Below, one piece after another: positions 1-10,722 of a stretch of 64,000 nt of DNA. The notes below the pieces were generated by a model. That model made no database searches and was not told where the DNA came from. It saw only the letters and a program-made list of their open reading frames with translations. The position numbers and the translations under genes were made by a program. Where the stretch lies: the NCBI GenBank assembly GCA_008638375.1, contig CM018052.1:2219001-2283000 (forward strand), given 5' to 3'. This DNA is from Nyssa sinensis (Eukaryota > Streptophyta > Magnoliopsida > Cornales > Nyssaceae). The first letter of the stretch is position 1. Each line of letters begins with the position of its first letter.

Positions 1-721
1 TGAGCTCTATGGTGAACTCTATCTCTTACCTTGGTGGTAAACTAGTCAAGCCATCCGGGAAGACATCCAGAAACTCATCCACTATAGGTGGCAATACCCT
101 TTCCGTGGTCCCACTATCATCAGCTATCAAACTAGCCAGCATATAAGTGTGACCTCCCCAGCTCTTCGAGTCATATAGGGGTGGTACTAGAAAATCTCCC
201 CGATCCCCAGTGAAGTAAAAACAATCTCCCTCGGGGGTACATACAGTCACTCTACCCCTGTAACAGTTTATGCTAGCTCGGAATGCAAATAACCAGTCCA
301 TCCCCAATATAATGTCAAAGCCAGTCATATCAAGCAAAAAAAAGTCAAAGGAAAGGGTGCAGTCAGCTATCTCAATAGAGCAATCTCTACAGATCCTCGT
401 CAAAGTCACACTTCCCCCAACAGGGGTGTCAACATGCAGTGGTGGATCTAATCGATCTATGTGCAACCCCAATGTCATGGCTAGCATAGTAGATATGAAT
501 GAATGAGATGCACCCGAGTCTATCAATACGCTGGCCCATGAACTAAACACAAGGAATGTACCTCGAACCACTGAAGGCCCGGAAGTAGATGCCTCTGGTG
601 TAGCCACTACATACACACGGCCCTGCGTAGTCTGGCTCTGTCTACCTCCTCCCCTCGGTCCCTGTTGTCCTCCTCCCCTCGGTCCAGGAGCTCTCACACT
701 CTGCACGGAGGGTGCAGGCTA
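1..721 (-). pseudogene. Retropepsin-like aspartic protease region of the chromovirus
   Basis: The open frame (706 down to 29, stop at 26-28) carries the retropepsin active-site motif LIDSGASHSF and the second conserved protease motif DIILGMDWL. This is followed by EFLDVFPDGL, the usual linker into reverse transcriptase. After the stop at 26-28 the same frame continues with EIEFTIEL to the window edge, where RT would begin, so the stop is a lesion rather than the natural end. The start near 706 is not a real initiation codon (GTG). The frame runs upstream to an in-frame TAG at 719-721 and then into gag, as expected for a gag-pol polyprotein. The N-terminal part is rich in Gly, Arg and Pro. Confidence 0.85.
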
Positions 722-1596
722 GGGATATGGCACTGGAGGTCTATAACTCAACTGAGGCTGTGGTGGTGCCAACTGAATGGGCTGATAAAAATATGGCCTT
801 AGTGAGCTCTGAGAGGTCTGTCCCTGAGGACAAGTGGCCCTAACATGGCCAGGCTGATGACAGGTGTAACATAGCTGTGGCGCTCTCAATCCCTGACCCG
901 GTACTGGTGGTGGTAATGACCCCTAGCTAGAACCAGTTCCCCTCCCCTGACTGGGATCTCTTTGGGGACAATCGGCCATCCTATGACCAGGCTACCCACA
1001 CTAATAACAAGTAATGGGCCTCTGTGGTACTCCCCCCTGGAAGGTAGGAGTCATAGGGGGGCGAGGGGCAAAAGATGGAGCAGGCTGCTGTGATGTCTGG
1101 GCAAAAGAAGCGTTAGCCCTCTGCCTCTTCGTCGGTCCCCTACCCATATAAACTGGGGCTGGTGTAGCAGTTGGGGTTGTAGCTGTAGTTGTCCCCCTCT
1201 ATGCCCGGGACTCTCTAATCTCCCTAAGGTCAGCTAGCTCTCTCTCTACTCTGCTGGCCCTGAGCACTGCATCCTCATAAGTATCTATAATGTGACCTGC
1301 CAAACTGGTCTAATAGAGGTCTTTAGCCCCTTAAGAAAATGGAAAACCCTCAATGGCTCATCTCTAGTGATATGTGGGGCAAATCTCCCCAAGGCAGTAA
1401 AGCGGGACTCATACTCCGTCACTGTCATGTCCCTCTGAAGAAGTGTCATAAACTCCTCCCTAAATCTGACCCTAGCAGTCTCAGGAAAATAGTGGTCATT
1501 GAACATGGCCACAAATGCATTCCATCCCTCGCCAAATCTATCAATCCTGTCTGCAGCCACTTGCCACCACTGGCTAGCCATAACATGCCATGACAC
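722..1596 (-). pseudogene. gag of the chromovirus: capsid fragment and two CCHC zinc knuckles
   Basis: The stretch 1596-1313 encodes a Retrotrans_gag-type capsid segment (GEGWNAFVAMFNDHYFP, then LLQRDMTVTEYESRF). Near 1310 the frame shifts by one base; the new frame resumes with LAGHIIDTYEDAVLRA, which continues the capsid. Two zinc knuckles follow. One at 1009-968 has the pattern C-Y-stop-C-G-stop-P-G-H-x3-D-C with stops at 1001-1003 and 992-994. The other at 871-830 is intact (CYTCHQPGHVRATC). Further stops are at 923-925 and 719-721. The four TAG codons all sit where glutamine (CAG) would be expected. The capsid N-terminus is missing: sequence upstream of 1596 shows no gag similarity. Confidence 0.8.
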
Positions 1597-2556
1597 ACTT
1601 GCCTAATCAATACTTACATATCTAATGTCAACCATCCCTACCCGTTGGTTACACTCAACAACCAACACAAAGTTCTAACATAGCCCTTTACTAAGAAGGA
1701 TTTTATCTAAACAATGCAAAACACGCATACTTAAACCTTGCTAGTGTTCAACTAACATACAAATGTTCAACTCTCAGTGAATACTATCCAAAACAATACA
1801 TCTCTCCACAAACAGGGTTTAACACAAGAACATCTTTAAAAATTTAAAGATAAACACTCTAAGTATCCATCTATACACAAAAAGCTCCACAAGTCCAAAT
1901 CCTTATTTTAGCATTTTAAGGTTTGATGAGTCTTTTATTATTTCTTACTTTTATAGCTAGGTGATAACCCTTCATGGATCACAGCTCCTTTTATTACTGG
2001 CTGATGGGGGGCCATCCATCAACTGTAACTCAAGACCTGAGACCAATCCAGTCTGTATAAATATCATAGTCATAATACTATAATCCCTAAAAATCGGTTA
2101 CTAACCTAGTATATAAACATCCAAGATCCACAAATAACAGTCAACAGTTAATACCTATCCTACTAAATAAGCACTCAACCATAGAATCCATCATAAAAAT
2201 ATACATATACATGAATGAACACAACAAACCAAGTAGATAACTAGATCTATAACCTATCTCATAAATAACTAGGCATACCGCCTACCGTATAGATAACTAA
2301 GTACACAACCCATATTACAAACAACTAGGCATATGGCCTATCCCATAAAATATACTGTCTATCTCATAGACAGGCATTTCTAATTCCAATCAACCAATAT
2401 ATCCAACAACCACAAACCCTCAATCAATCGGGAAATCAAATATAAACCATACCCGTGCACACTAGTGTAACCCATGTACCTAAGACATACCACTCAAACT
2501 TACCCAACTAAACTAAAAGTCTAACTTCTCCCACTGTCCCCTAGGTATTCGAACCT
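1597..2556 (-). other. Chromovirus leader, non-coding
   Basis: About 960 bases between the primer binding site and the first recognisable gag codon. It is AT-rich, with no ORF that looks like gag. This is longer than a usual untranslated leader, so the first part of gag may have been deleted or replaced. Confidence 0.5.
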
Positions 2557-2570
2557 AGGCTCTGATACCA
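2557..2570 (-). promoter_or_regulatory. Primer binding site, tRNA-iMet type
   Basis: On the minus strand this reads TGGTATCAGAGCCT, the standard plant LTR-retrotransposon site complementary to the 3' end of initiator tRNA-Met. It is separated by three bases (2571-2573) from the LTR end GGGGCGTGACA at 2574. It fixes the element's orientation and the LTR boundary. Confidence 0.93.
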
Positions 2571-2573
2571 TCT

Positions 2574-4608
2574 TGTCACGCCCCGGATTCCCAACCAACC
2601 CGGGGACGCGACTGAACGAAACAAAAGAAAGGAAATAAATAGATAAAGTAAATAAATAACAATTTAACTAATTTAGATACATGCCTACATACATTCCTGT
2701 TTTATAAAATTTCGGCAGAACCTCCTTTGTTTTTCGAACCTTTTCTCCCTGATAATCACAATACATCATATATATACAAACACGTCACAATCCATCCTCA
2801 CTCGATGGCCACAATCTCATCAAAGCTAATTATATATCTATCAATTACTTTTAATACATCATATAATACATATTCAAATAAAAGAAATATCATACATCCT
2901 TTACTAAAATGGCCCTAGGCCTCATGTTTACAAATTGTTCAAATAAGGAACCAAAGTAAAATAGGCTCATGCCCTTACATCAAAAAAAATTTCCCCAAGG
3001 GCTAAATCTTCAACAAAAATCTATTTCCATCCATTTCCTTCTATGCTCAAGGGATTCTCAAACAGCTGGTGCATCATCTGAAAATAGTGTCCCACGAATA
3101 GGTCAGCACAACCGTTGGTATAATATAGCACTAATTCTAGAAACAAATTTAAGGGCGTGACGTGTGCACGTGTACAGTTTAAAAGCTAAATCCCTCTATC
3201 CCCCAATGCTATGCAATGTTAAAATGCATAACGCACACATGCACTCCATGTCACCCATGTCCTACTTCATAGTCCACCCCCATCAGCCCGTGGGTACTGA
3301 TGTTGGCCAGATTTGGGTTTTTCACCGCAGGACCTACGCCCTCATAATGCAAAGCACCTCGTGCTCAACTCACGCCATGTTTTCAAGAAATTACCCCATG
3401 CCAAAATGCCATGTTTTCATCATCCAATTTCAATGTGGCAATGCATCAAGCATATGGTGTTCCCTTTCCAAATTGTTGAAATTTGTCCCCACAAAACACA
3501 TAATTTAAAAATCCAAATTATCATGCTCATAATACACATCAAGGCTAATTATATCAACACACAATTAAGTCACAAATCTCACAATTCACAAGGTGCACAT
3601 GAATTCCATAAAGTATAAAGGCATCTATTCATCACATGGCTCATGTCACAAGGTGTGTCAACATGTACATAGGCTCACAATATAATAATACAATTCTATC
3701 AATGAATTAAACACCAATCAAGGTAACAAATCACTAAAAAACATCCAAAAACACATATATGCCTAAACTACCAACTCTAAACTTTTCAAAGGAGCTATCA
3801 CCTAGGTGCTTTCTTAACCTTAATTATACACTTACAGCAGTTCAAACTTAATTAAAAACACAAGGGAACTTAAATCTATTTCTAGATTAGTACTACATCA
3901 TACCTAAAATCAGTTTTTCTTAAACTTATAAGGCTGTACTTTCTGGATGTCTAAAATGTTTTGTGAGTCTATATTACTCATTGATCTGAACACTTTCTCA
4001 GAAGGAAGTTCGGCCAAATTCCCGCTTGAAATGTGTGTTCCGGCAGCTTGAAAATGTGGAATTTTAGGCCTTTTCTCTCCCTCTCTGTATACGGACAAGA
4101 TTTCTGAAATCTCTGAATGTATATGTGATAAGGATGGACTAGATGAGCTGTATTTATAGTGGGGAATCAAAGGGGCAAGGGCAAATGACCATTTTGCCCT
4201 TAATGAGGCCGTAACCCCGTTACTCTACAGCTCATTCCTAAACACTTCAAATTAAAATTCTGTTTTAACCAATGTTCATAAAATTATTTTAAATGAAAAT
4301 TATTAGAAGGAAACATTTTCATTTGAGGTCGGCTTAGACCCGTTCCACCGGGTCACCCGAATACCCTTTTTGTCCAATTCCGGAAACCATTTCCGTTTTG
4401 GTTAATTTTCGTACAGCGGATACTTCACATTATTCTAAGTACTTTACTCTTCTATGACACACTCTAAATATGTCTCTAAATAGGTCGTTTGGTGAAAACA
4501 GTATAAAAAGGTACTTTACCGATAAAACCGACAAAAGTGATAAACTATGCATGCAAAGTGTTCTACCTCAAAAACGAAAAATTTACCCTCATTTTTTGGA
4601 TCTCTACA
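2574..4608 (-). repeat. 5' LTR of the chromovirus (about 2.0 kb)
   Basis: The LTR runs on the minus strand from TGTAGAGATCC (4608) to GGGGCGTGACA (2574). The 3' edge is fixed by the adjacent PBS; the 5' edge by the switch at 4609 into sequence nearly identical to 13853-14214. Its end matches that of the solo LTR at 18167-21689 (GGGGCGTGACA), so the two belong to related families. No ORF here resembles a protein. Confidence 0.8.
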
Positions 4609-4968
4609 GTTAACTTTATTCACATATAATAGATGTGTAGGGACATGGCTCATGGTAATGGTACTCTAGAGGAATCTGAAATGCTCTATGTTATATATCT
4701 GTTATAAATGTGCTCTGTGGTTAGAGTTATTAGCTGTCTGATTTTAGATTTGCTCTGTGGTACATACTTATGAGGTATATAGTTGAGTTGCATTCCCGAG
4801 ATAAAAAGGTTTTAATTTCCGCTGTTCTGACCCTACATTTGGAATGCAATTCATCGTAAGTTCAGAAGATTGCCTTTGGTTGGTCGCATTGTCGGTCGGA
4901 GACTGGCAAGGTGGCTAACTGGCATCACATCTTCAGCATCCGCGTAGGGTGGGGTGCGGGATGTGATA
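4609..4968 (+). repeat. 5' LTR remnant (last 360 bp) of the LARD-like element
   Basis: Aligns end to end with 13853-14214. A hand count gives about 17 differences in about 361 positions, mostly transitions. The end reads GATGTGATA instead of GATGTGACA. The rest of this LTR lies left of the chromovirus that inserted here and is outside the window. Confidence 0.9.
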
Positions 4969-4971
4969 GAG

Positions 4972-4984
4972 TGGTATCAGAGCA
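4972..4984 (+). promoter_or_regulatory. Primer binding site, tRNA-iMet type
   Basis: tggtatcagagca follows the LTR end after a three-base spacer (gag, 4969-4971). Same spacing as in the chromovirus at 2557-2573. Confidence 0.93.
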
Positions 4985-6588
4985 AAGGTTAAGAATTCTT
5001 GTGAAAATGATTGAAGGTGATGCTTCTTGGGTGACTAGGATGATCGGATGATCAATAATTCTTGGGAGACAATTGATGATCTTGATACTTCGAGAATCTT
5101 ATCAAAGCTATGGTTGGTAAATTTTAAAGATTCATGGGTACCACAGAGCTATATTCGGGTGAAAGGTTGAGGTTACCTATATAAAGTGAGAACTTGAGGA
5201 CAATAAGGTATGAAATGGTTTAGGACTTAGTGTCCATATTAGAGCACTAAGTTATAGATTAAGTACCACAGAATACTTGAGCCATGAATACTAGGTCCCA
5301 CTTTTGGAGACTATACGTGGAATTATGGAAGTCTTTAGTAATAAATGATAAATCTGTGATTCTAAAGCATCTAAGGATTAGGGATCAACTGATCTACGAT
5401 TGTAAATATTGGAGATTCACTAGTATCACTGAGTGATAGTTGAACAATGGTCCATGATCTTTGGGGGACACTACAGAAGTTGACTTTCCTTGGATGATTA
5501 GGATAATCAGATACTCAATACTTCTTGGGAGATAGAAGTAGGCCTATAAGTGAATTCAGGATCTTGAGAATTTGAGGTTTCTATCATAGTAGCGCAGCGG
5601 AAAGGTAAGTTTTAGATTAATGATTCTTTGGGGAAGAAATCAGACTAGAACTGACTTTGTGGACTATTGAGTGACTCAGACGACTAAATGAATGAATAAT
5701 TTTGGTGACGATGGCACGTTTAGTCACTACAATTAATAGTTCTTGGGAGAAAAGACTATGCTATGATTAAATTGGTAAAGGAAACTGAACTAATCAAATG
5801 CACAATAATTTTGGGAGGAAAACGACTCTAGGTCCGCTAACTCTGGTATTGATCATTATAATTATGGATACCAAAATGATTAATTGGTGGAATAGGATAT
5901 AAATGAAAATCTTAAGGACCGATTTCTAATCGTTTTGAGGAATTATATATGATTGAATAATCTTTAGGATGAATGTCACATTTGATTAAATGTGAAATAG
6001 ATCTAAAATCAAATCTTAGTGATGATATATATTTTGTGGATTATTAACTAGCCTTATTATGAAATTTTCTGGATCTGGTTTGATACTTGTGATTAAGGGT
6101 ATCAAAATGATTATTTTGTGGACTTAAATGTGATTGAATGATCCTAGTGACTGATTTTTAATCATTTGAGGATAATTGTCAAATCTGATTTAATCTTGGT
6201 GGTAACATATATTCTGGGGACTGTCAATTAGACTTCTAGTAGATATTCTAAATCTGATCTGAACTCGAATGATTCGAGGTTATAGACTCATAATACTTGG
6301 AAACATGTTAGTATTCTGTTAGAGGTCAAATTGTGTGACAGTATATTTTGTGGATTGACAATCAATTTTATTGTGGATTTTCTGGATCTGAACTTTCACT
6401 TGTATACTTAGGGATTAATGATTAGTGCCACTTAGAGACATGTCGATAAAAGTTATTGAGGTTAAAACCTTAAGATACATTACTGAATCATTAGGTTCTC
6501 CCGTAGATAAATCTGACTGTTAGATGATTTTTTTCACTATAAGACTAGTTGAGTTTTGGGGACAAAACTCTTTTGAAGGTGGGTAGGA
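4985..6588 (+). other. Non-coding interior of the LARD-like element, with decayed repeats
   Basis: No ORF of note on either strand. The phrase cttgggaga recurs (near 5063, 5527, 5742). Two segments starting near 5870 and 6101 share tCAAAATGATTA and following sequence at about 231-base spacing. The phrase tatattttgtggatt or close variants recurs near 6026, 6207 and 6343. It therefore looks built from diverged repeats, not from a decayed gag-pol. Confidence 0.7.
6575..6588 (+). promoter_or_regulatory. Polypurine tract of the LARD-like element
   Basis: gaaggtgggtagga lies directly before the 3' LTR start TGTAACACCCCG at 6589. Position and composition fit a plus-strand primer. Confidence 0.75.
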
Positions 6589-8216
6589 TGTAACACCCCG
6601 AAAATTCGGCATAATCGGGATTGCACCCCGATCTAATAAATATAAGTTACGTGACGCTAATGATTTAAAATAGCTCAAAATACAGTAAACTGTGACGAGA
6701 TTAATTATTAGAAAATATAAAATTAATCCAGACCATTAAAAATAATGTAGGCTTGGAAAAATAGGCAATCGAGTGCTGGAATGAATAAATGGAACTAACG
6801 CGAATCATTAATTATAAAAATATAATATGAGACACAAACGAGACCTAATATTGGTAAAATATATAATAATGATATCGAGCCTCGGTTTTATGCCAAATTG
6901 GTTGGCATTCCCTAATTTAATATTTTGGGATGGGAATAGTATATATAAAATATATAGAAATTATATTTTATATAATTGTAATAAAATAAGAAAATACATG
7001 TGATATATATATATATATAGATATAATCGCCATAGCAGCTGAAGCTGCTAGAAGAAAGGAGGTCAGTGAAGAAACGAATAGAAAAAAAAAATATATATAT
7101 ATATAGGGGAAACCGAGAAGCTTCTAGAGAGAAGCAGTAGGTGAGCCATGTTGCGAACTAAAGGGAGAGGTGTTTATATCTATGCATAAACTGATTGAAA
7201 TAGAGAAAAGAAATGAAAAGAGAGGCTCGGTGCAGTGGAGGATTCTAGACGGTACGGCAGAAATTGGAAGCTACTGGAACCTGTCACATCCCCCAGACCC
7301 ACCCTGTGCGGATTTGGGGTACGTGGCAAAGGCCAGTTAGGCACCCATCGGGTTTTATCAGTTTTTTTTTTTTTTTTTGAAAACAAAACCCCGACGGTAA
7401 TCCTAACCAAAGGCCATTCCGATCTAAATCCCAAGCATAATGCATTCAACATATATAGTTTAAGCAGCGGAATTTTCACATGAGAATGCATACATATATA
7501 CTTGGTAGAGCATTCAGGATATATCATAGTCAGACCTATCTTAATCAAGATTACAAAACAGTTTCACTACAAAAGGTCATAGTCTGTTCAGTTACACAAA
7601 AGTACAAAAATGATATAGATTCTCAAAAATGGTTTATCATTCTATCTGGGGGTCTCCAACTTTTTCCCCCTAAGTTCTGGACTTGCTAAACCTGTCCATC
7701 TGAGAGTTCCCCTGAAATTATTAAAATAATGGAATGAGCTTTAAAAGCCCAATGAGTAACACAGATATCCAGGCATGAGTTTCGAATTCAATCTTTGCTT
7801 AAATCACATGGTTAAGTAAATCAGTTTGGAATTAAAAGTTCAATAAATCCAAGTCAAATTCAATAGATCAAAACAGATAAACAGTTCAGAGTGCTAGCAT
7901 ATCAATCAGAAGTATAGTTAATCATTTGAGAAACTAAAAACCATGTCATCGGTGATAAAAGCATGCATTTAAAACAATTGCATTTAAAACATATAGTATT
8001 CGAAACAATTTAGCAGATCGAGGAGCAGTAACTTAACAGAGTCAGAAGTTACTCACCTTCAATATTTGAATTTGAAGCTATGAATGGAGCCTTCCTCTTT
8101 TTCTCTTTAAGCCTAAAACAATTTATAAAGATTTATCAACTCATGACCTTAGATTGAGTAAGTCTACCCTATGATGGGTTTCATGGAACTAACTTATAGT
8201 GGCTAGTTCTTAGGTC

Positions 8217-8471
8217 TTACCTCTTAAGCATTTGGCTTAGGGTTTCAGTATCTTCCTGTTTTTTCATCTTGGCCTCGGCAATCATTTCCTTAGTACGTGC
8301 CTTATATATGAAGGGCTGGATGGAAACGATTTCAGTGGACTTAGCTATTCTAATATGGCGCTCAATAACTCTTTGCTGCCTCAGTAATTCTTGCATAAAC
8401 TCTTGCTGTTTCTTATCGGCTAACCTCTCTGCCTTAGTCATGATGGTGAATTTCTTGCCCTGTTTGTCCAT
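8217..8471 (-). CDS. Small unidentified ORF inside a solo LTR, sense to the LTR
   Basis: 84 codons with a good plant start context (accATGgac) and its own stop. The product is highly charged and mostly helix-forming: Lys, Glu, Gln and Arg dominate, with stretches such as AERLADKKQQEFMQELLRQQ and a C-terminal KMKKQEDTETLSQMLKR, suggesting a short coiled coil. No motif identifies it and no matching ORF is apparent at the equivalent place in the other LTR copies. It may be captured host sequence or chance in an AT-rich region. I list it because composition and start context are better than for neighbouring ORFs. Confidence 0.3.
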   Translation of the reverse strand: MDKQGKKFTIMTKAERLADKKQQEFMQELLRQQRVIERHIRIAKSTEIVSIQPFIYKARTKEMIAEAKMKKQEDTETLSQMLKR

Positions 8472-10654
8472 GGTAGTTTAAGTGATATCTTTTTACCTAG
8501 AACACAGTTTGACATGTTAGAACAGATGCCTTCATATATTTATCGGTTCTGATTTTCATATTATGGACCTAACCATTGAGTCCGGAAGGTCGAAGAAAGT
8601 CAATTTAGACTCTCTCGGCTTTTAAATCTGGGTTCGGGTATATCAGGGGTATTTTGGTCATTTTTGCCGTCACATAATTTCTGTCTCGGATTCGTCATCT
8701 AATCATGTATACAGTCTCACAAGTGTCAGGTCAATCACTAGTATTAATTCCGTTTTAATCGGACTTCATTTAGGCCTTGTACAGTGTCAGGGGTATTATG
8801 GTAATTTCATATGTTGTATTTTTCGGTACTTTATTTGTAGTCACGGACCTCACCATTGAGTCCGGAATGTCCAACATAGTTAAAATGGACTATCTTTCAG
8901 TAAAATTTGGCCCTATGTGTCATTAGGGGCAGTATGGTCATTTACCCTTTACATGTCTGTATTTTTTGGGACTTGGTTTCACAAATCGGACTCCACCATT
9001 GAGTCCGGAATGCCCGAAATAGTAAGATTACACTATTCAATCATTAAATTCGGACTTGGTTTGACTTGTTTAAGGTCTAGGGGCATTATGGTAATTATTC
9101 CCTTTTAATAAAATAATTAAATAATTATTTTATTATTTTAATTAATTTTTCAGGGGTATAATTGCATAAGATTTTCAAAATCTGGGCCTTAGTATAATTC
9201 TGTCAAACAGTGGGGGTCAGTTTGCAAATATTTAAAAGTTCAAAACTGAACCAAAGGGTTCAGTCTCTTTACAACTGAACCGGTCCGGTTCAGTCCGGTT
9301 CTGACCGGTTTTGTTACATTGCTGACGTCATGATGACGTCAGCCCTAGAATAATTTAAAAACTAGTTTATTCAAAACGATGTAGCTTTATTAATGCAGTG
9401 GCAGTCCCTGGGACAGACACGTGTCCGAGTTGGCTCGGCCCAACCCATCTCGACTCGATCGACTCGGTCGACTCAGCCGAGTCAACTCCGTCTTCTCCAC
9501 AAACTGACTCGGTGTTGCCCTATTTTCTGCAGATTTTTAGCTTCTATTTCGTGAGTTTTAGGGTACGGTTTCTTGCTGTTTTGGGGTGGTATCGACTCCT
9601 GAGGGTCACACCAACACTTTGGCATCGATTTTGGGCATCGAATCAACCCAACAAGTTCTGTTTTCAAGAGGGTAACCGTGACCTGCAACTCGCTCTAGCG
9701 TCCTCATTTCTCAACCATTTTGTGTGTGGTTTGAAGCTACGTGACCTACAAACTCTAAGGATCAAGACCCTATTTATATATTTCAGTTTAGTCTCGAGTT
9801 TTAACGGATTGGATTTTAAACCCGTAGGTTCATTTCCAATTTCGTGGGGCTACAGTGAGTCTCGAGGTCGCGTAGGTACATATTTGAGATCCTCTTGGGG
9901 TCTATTTCAGGCCTTGACACTCAAAACTCTGAACTGTTATGGTCGATTCAGACCTGGGTTTTCCAAGGTTCATCAATGGAGGTTGGTCTCGGGTTTCATG
10001 GGTTTTGACCTATCCGAGACCTCTAAGCCATGCTATACACTCAAAACAGTTCCTAGAGTCAATAATGAGGCATGCATGTAGTCTATATCCGTAGCAACTC
10101 ATCAAAAATAATTCAAAAATCTACAAAACAAGAATTGAAGATAATTTAGAATTTTTACCTTCACAGTGCTGTCCCTCTCGGTTATGGCTCGACCCAGACC
10201 TCTCACAGTGTCCTCAAGTTCCTCAGGTCATGCATGAAATCCTTAAGCCTTTACTTCAATTGCCAATTCCCTCTCTCACTTGCATGCACAATCTCCCTTC
10301 TCTCTCTCTCTCCACACTCCAAACCTCTCATGCATTCACCAACCTAATATATATATAGAGACATGGCAGCACACAGCTTGCTAGGTGGTTTGTCTTCAAA
10401 ACCATGGTTTAGGTTTTGCATGCAACTTGGTTGGTGGATGGGGGTGTATCTTGACCATTATGATGTCTCTCATATATGTATTCAAATATGCATAGCAATG
10501 GAGTCTCGGTTGATTGAAAAACTGATGTGAGAGGAGATGAGGTAAGCTAATGATGGGAGTCTTGCATGTAAGGCCATTGGCCAATTTGGGTGGTGGCTTG
10601 AGCAGATTATAGGTTATATACATATTTTGCTGTATTTACGCACAAAGTAACCAA

Positions 10655-10722
10655 CAGCCTAGTTGGTAACTTTTTGGGACAAAGTTGCTTACCTTGGTAG
10701 GTCAAGGGTTCAATTCCCCTTG
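10655..10722 (+). other. tRNA-like / SINE-like block with Pol III A and B boxes
   Basis: An A-box-like cctagttggtaa near 10659 and a canonical B box ggttcaattcc at 10707-10717 lie about 40 bases apart, as in tRNA genes and tRNA-derived SINEs. There is no acceptor-stem pairing that I can trace, so it is not a functional tRNA gene. It is antisense to the LTR that holds it. Confidence 0.5.

Larger units (their letters stand above)
1..4608 (-). mobile_element. Ty3/gypsy chromovirus (Tekay/Del-like), 5' half, minus strand
   Basis: Read on the minus strand, this is the 5' LTR (4608 to 2574), a tRNA-iMet primer binding site, a non-coding leader, gag, then the protease and the very start of the RT linker, leaving the window at position 1. 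The order gag-PR-RT with CCHC knuckles and the protease motif LIDSGASHSFIS fits the Tekay/Del branch of plant chromoviruses. The LTR stops at 4608 and is followed directly by sequence belonging to the LTR of the element at 4609-14214, so this element inserted into that LTR. The flanking gttaa at 4609-4613 should be one copy of the target duplication; the other copy lies outside the window. The copy is dead: several in-frame stops and one frame change in gag. Confidence 0.85.

Noticed and set aside
9398..10081. 227-codon ORF on the + strand inside the solo LTR 7282-11045
   Set aside because: Antisense to the LTR, no motif, composition of translated non-coding DNA; no counterpart seen in sister LTRs.
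10655..10722. A genuine tRNA gene
   Set aside because: A and B boxes are present but I see no paired acceptor stem or anticodon arm.
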